DNA of 64,000 nucleotides from Macrolepiota albuminosa (taxonomy: Eukaryota > Basidiomycota > Agaricomycetes > Agaricales > Agaricaceae): contig JAMWFC010000049.1 in NCBI GenBank assembly GCA_027475525.1, positions 2,836,947-2,900,946 on the forward strand. The letters are read 5' to 3'. Position numbers and translations under genes: made by a program. Shown in pieces: positions 63,036-64,000 of the stretch. Below the pieces are notes generated by a model. That model was not told the origin of the DNA, searched no databases, and saw only the letters and a list, made by a program, of their open reading frames with translations. Each line of letters begins with the position of its first letter. Position 1 is the first letter of the stretch.

Positions 63036-63657
63036 CATACGACGGGCAAGTCGACGTTACCTTTTTTCTTGGTCCAACCAGACCCCGTGGACCTGCGTAG
63101 GCCTCTGTGGATGTCCGCTGGTGTCCTGCGCAGGCCTGGGAGGGCCCGCGTAGGTTTGAGTCCGTCGACGTACGTCTGCATGGATGTCCGCTGGTGGCTT
63201 GCGTAGGCCTGCGTAGATTTTCAGGGCCCTTTCGTGGACGTACGCTGGCGTCGGGGGTGGGAAAAGGATGGAAGGGGAGACGCGCAGCCTCGAGTTATTG
63301 CGGGGAGGAATGGAGAGGGGAGGGAAATGGGGAACCTCGAGGAGGGTTTATTCATGCCATGAAGTCCGCCAATGGAGGAGGTTTTCACTCGTGTGCTGAT
63401 GCCCGCCGGCAGCCGCTGACGCACATTGACGTCCGCTAGTGTCCGCTGGCATCTGCCGGGCCTGCATGCGCATGTGTGTGCCCGCCTTTTATCGATCCAC
63501 TGGACCGTGTCATACAGCACATTGTGACACGTCCGCGGCTCTGTATTCTACGGCACTGTGGGGACTGCTCCGCTCCAGTATAGCGGACTCCGCTGGACAC
63601 GTATGGTACGGCACAAAGCAGGCTCCTGTACAACGTATGACACGTACCGTTGTGATG

Positions 63658-64000
63658 TCTCTATGTGCTGAGCCATTCTTGCTACATGTTGTTGGTTAAG
63701 GCATTCCTGCCAAACATATGCATGAAAATCATCTATGCAAAATGTGTGCAAATCCAAGATGAATAGTACATGCAGTTGATGATTGTAATTGAAGATGACA
63801 TCAAACTAGACCTTCATGTCAGGCAGGTTTTTAAAATAGTTGAAATATCCTTTGAAAGAGTCAGCAATTTTGATAACAATAGGTCTCCCTGCACCATGCT
63901 CATCTTCAGCATGCATGTGCTTATGCATTGTGGCCATCAGATTGGCACCAGCACTGACCCACTTGTTAAACAAAAGCTTGCTCTCTCTAGAGGTATTGAA
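63658..64000 (-). pseudogene. Unrecognised coding-like remnant at right edge
   Basis: Minus-strand frame reads SRESKLLFNKWVSAGANLMA, HAEDEHGAGRPIVIKIADSF and then, after one stop, LHTFCIDDFHAYVWQECLNQ. It runs up to the transposon boundary at 63657, so the KDZ element may have landed in it. Family unknown; the right edge of the window cuts it. Confidence 0.35.

Larger units (their letters stand above)
47019..63657. mobile_element. 16.6-kb KDZ (Kyakuja-type) DNA transposon with four genes
   Basis: Bounded by about 2.1-kb terminal inverted repeats that start CATCACAACGGTACGTGTCA on each side. Carries a complete KDZ transposase gene (minus, 52515-56150), an acidic PPLF-repeat protein (minus, 50273-52316), a divergently transcribed unknown (plus, 56393-58694) and a Zn2Cys6/coiled-coil protein (minus, 58799-60694). 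All splice models close in frame. tRNA-like sequences crowd the TIRs and subterminal zones. No matching target duplication was found at the outer ends. High TIR identity and open frames suggest a fairly young copy, in contrast to the decayed retroelements around it. Confidence 0.85.
61601..63657 (-). repeat. Right terminal inverted repeat of the KDZ transposon
   Basis: Reverse complement of 47019-49124. Short open frames appear in both TIR copies (for example around 48399-48885 and 61840-62326), but they are not conserved in any recognisable way and are probably non-coding. Confidence 0.9.

Overview
This window is repeat-dominated DNA from a fungus, most likely a mushroom-forming basidiomycete (Agaricomycetes). 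The evidence is short GT-AG introns of about 45-90 bp, a KDZ transposase with a CxC cysteine cluster, fungal DIRS/Ngaro-type tyrosine-recombinase retrotransposons, and chromodomain Ty3/gypsy elements. Species is not determined. Only two stretches look like ordinary host genes: the last 32 codons of a gene at 1-98, and a six-exon seven-transmembrane protein at 19342-20610. Everything else is mobile DNA or unassigned spacer.

Layout. 1-3054: a gene tail, a double-hairpin repeat and a deletion derivative of a DIRS-like element. 3055-5785: a long LTR (family X here) split by a chromovirus fragment and another LTR (family Y), followed by a decayed spliced ORF (5931-6944). 6945-12998: a nearly full-length chromovirus (family A) with both LTRs and decayed gag-pol. 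13815-18342: a DIRS-like element on the minus strand. 20972-28378: copia debris, a compact gag-only LTR element with a perfect 5-bp target duplication, and solo LTRs. 28464-29344 and 43133-43895: two solo LTRs of one family (D), each with a perfect target duplication. 29350-34510: a decayed GC-rich ORF and a minus-strand chromovirus (B) invaded by a Y element. 34511-38768: a Ngaro-like element between 62-bp direct repeats. 38769-43132: a plus-strand non-chromodomain gypsy pol with repeat-rich 3' flank. 43950-46700: gag debris and fragments of the X LTR.

The outstanding feature is a 16.6-kb DNA transposon at 47019-63657. It has about 2.1-kb terminal inverted repeats and carries four spliced genes whose reading frames all close: a 1124-aa KDZ transposase with an N-terminal CxC cluster, a 647-aa acidic protein with repeated PPLF motifs, a 689-aa unrecognised protein divergently transcribed from the transposase, and a protein of about 577 aa with a Zn(II)2Cys6 cluster and coiled coil. 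CGG/CCG half-site motifs occur in the TIRs, the shared promoter and the coding DNA, including CGG-N3-CCG palindromes in both TIRs and in the promoter; this is the arrangement that Zn2Cys6 proteins recognise. At least eleven tRNA-like sequences with pol III A- and B-box motifs lie in the TIRs and subterminal zones. This combination is the best candidate for an undescribed system.

Most retroelements are dead in a consistent way: many premature stops are TGA where CGA would restore an arginine, and two unrelated reverse transcriptases have YLDN instead of YLDD. Both fit C-to-T decay at CpG.
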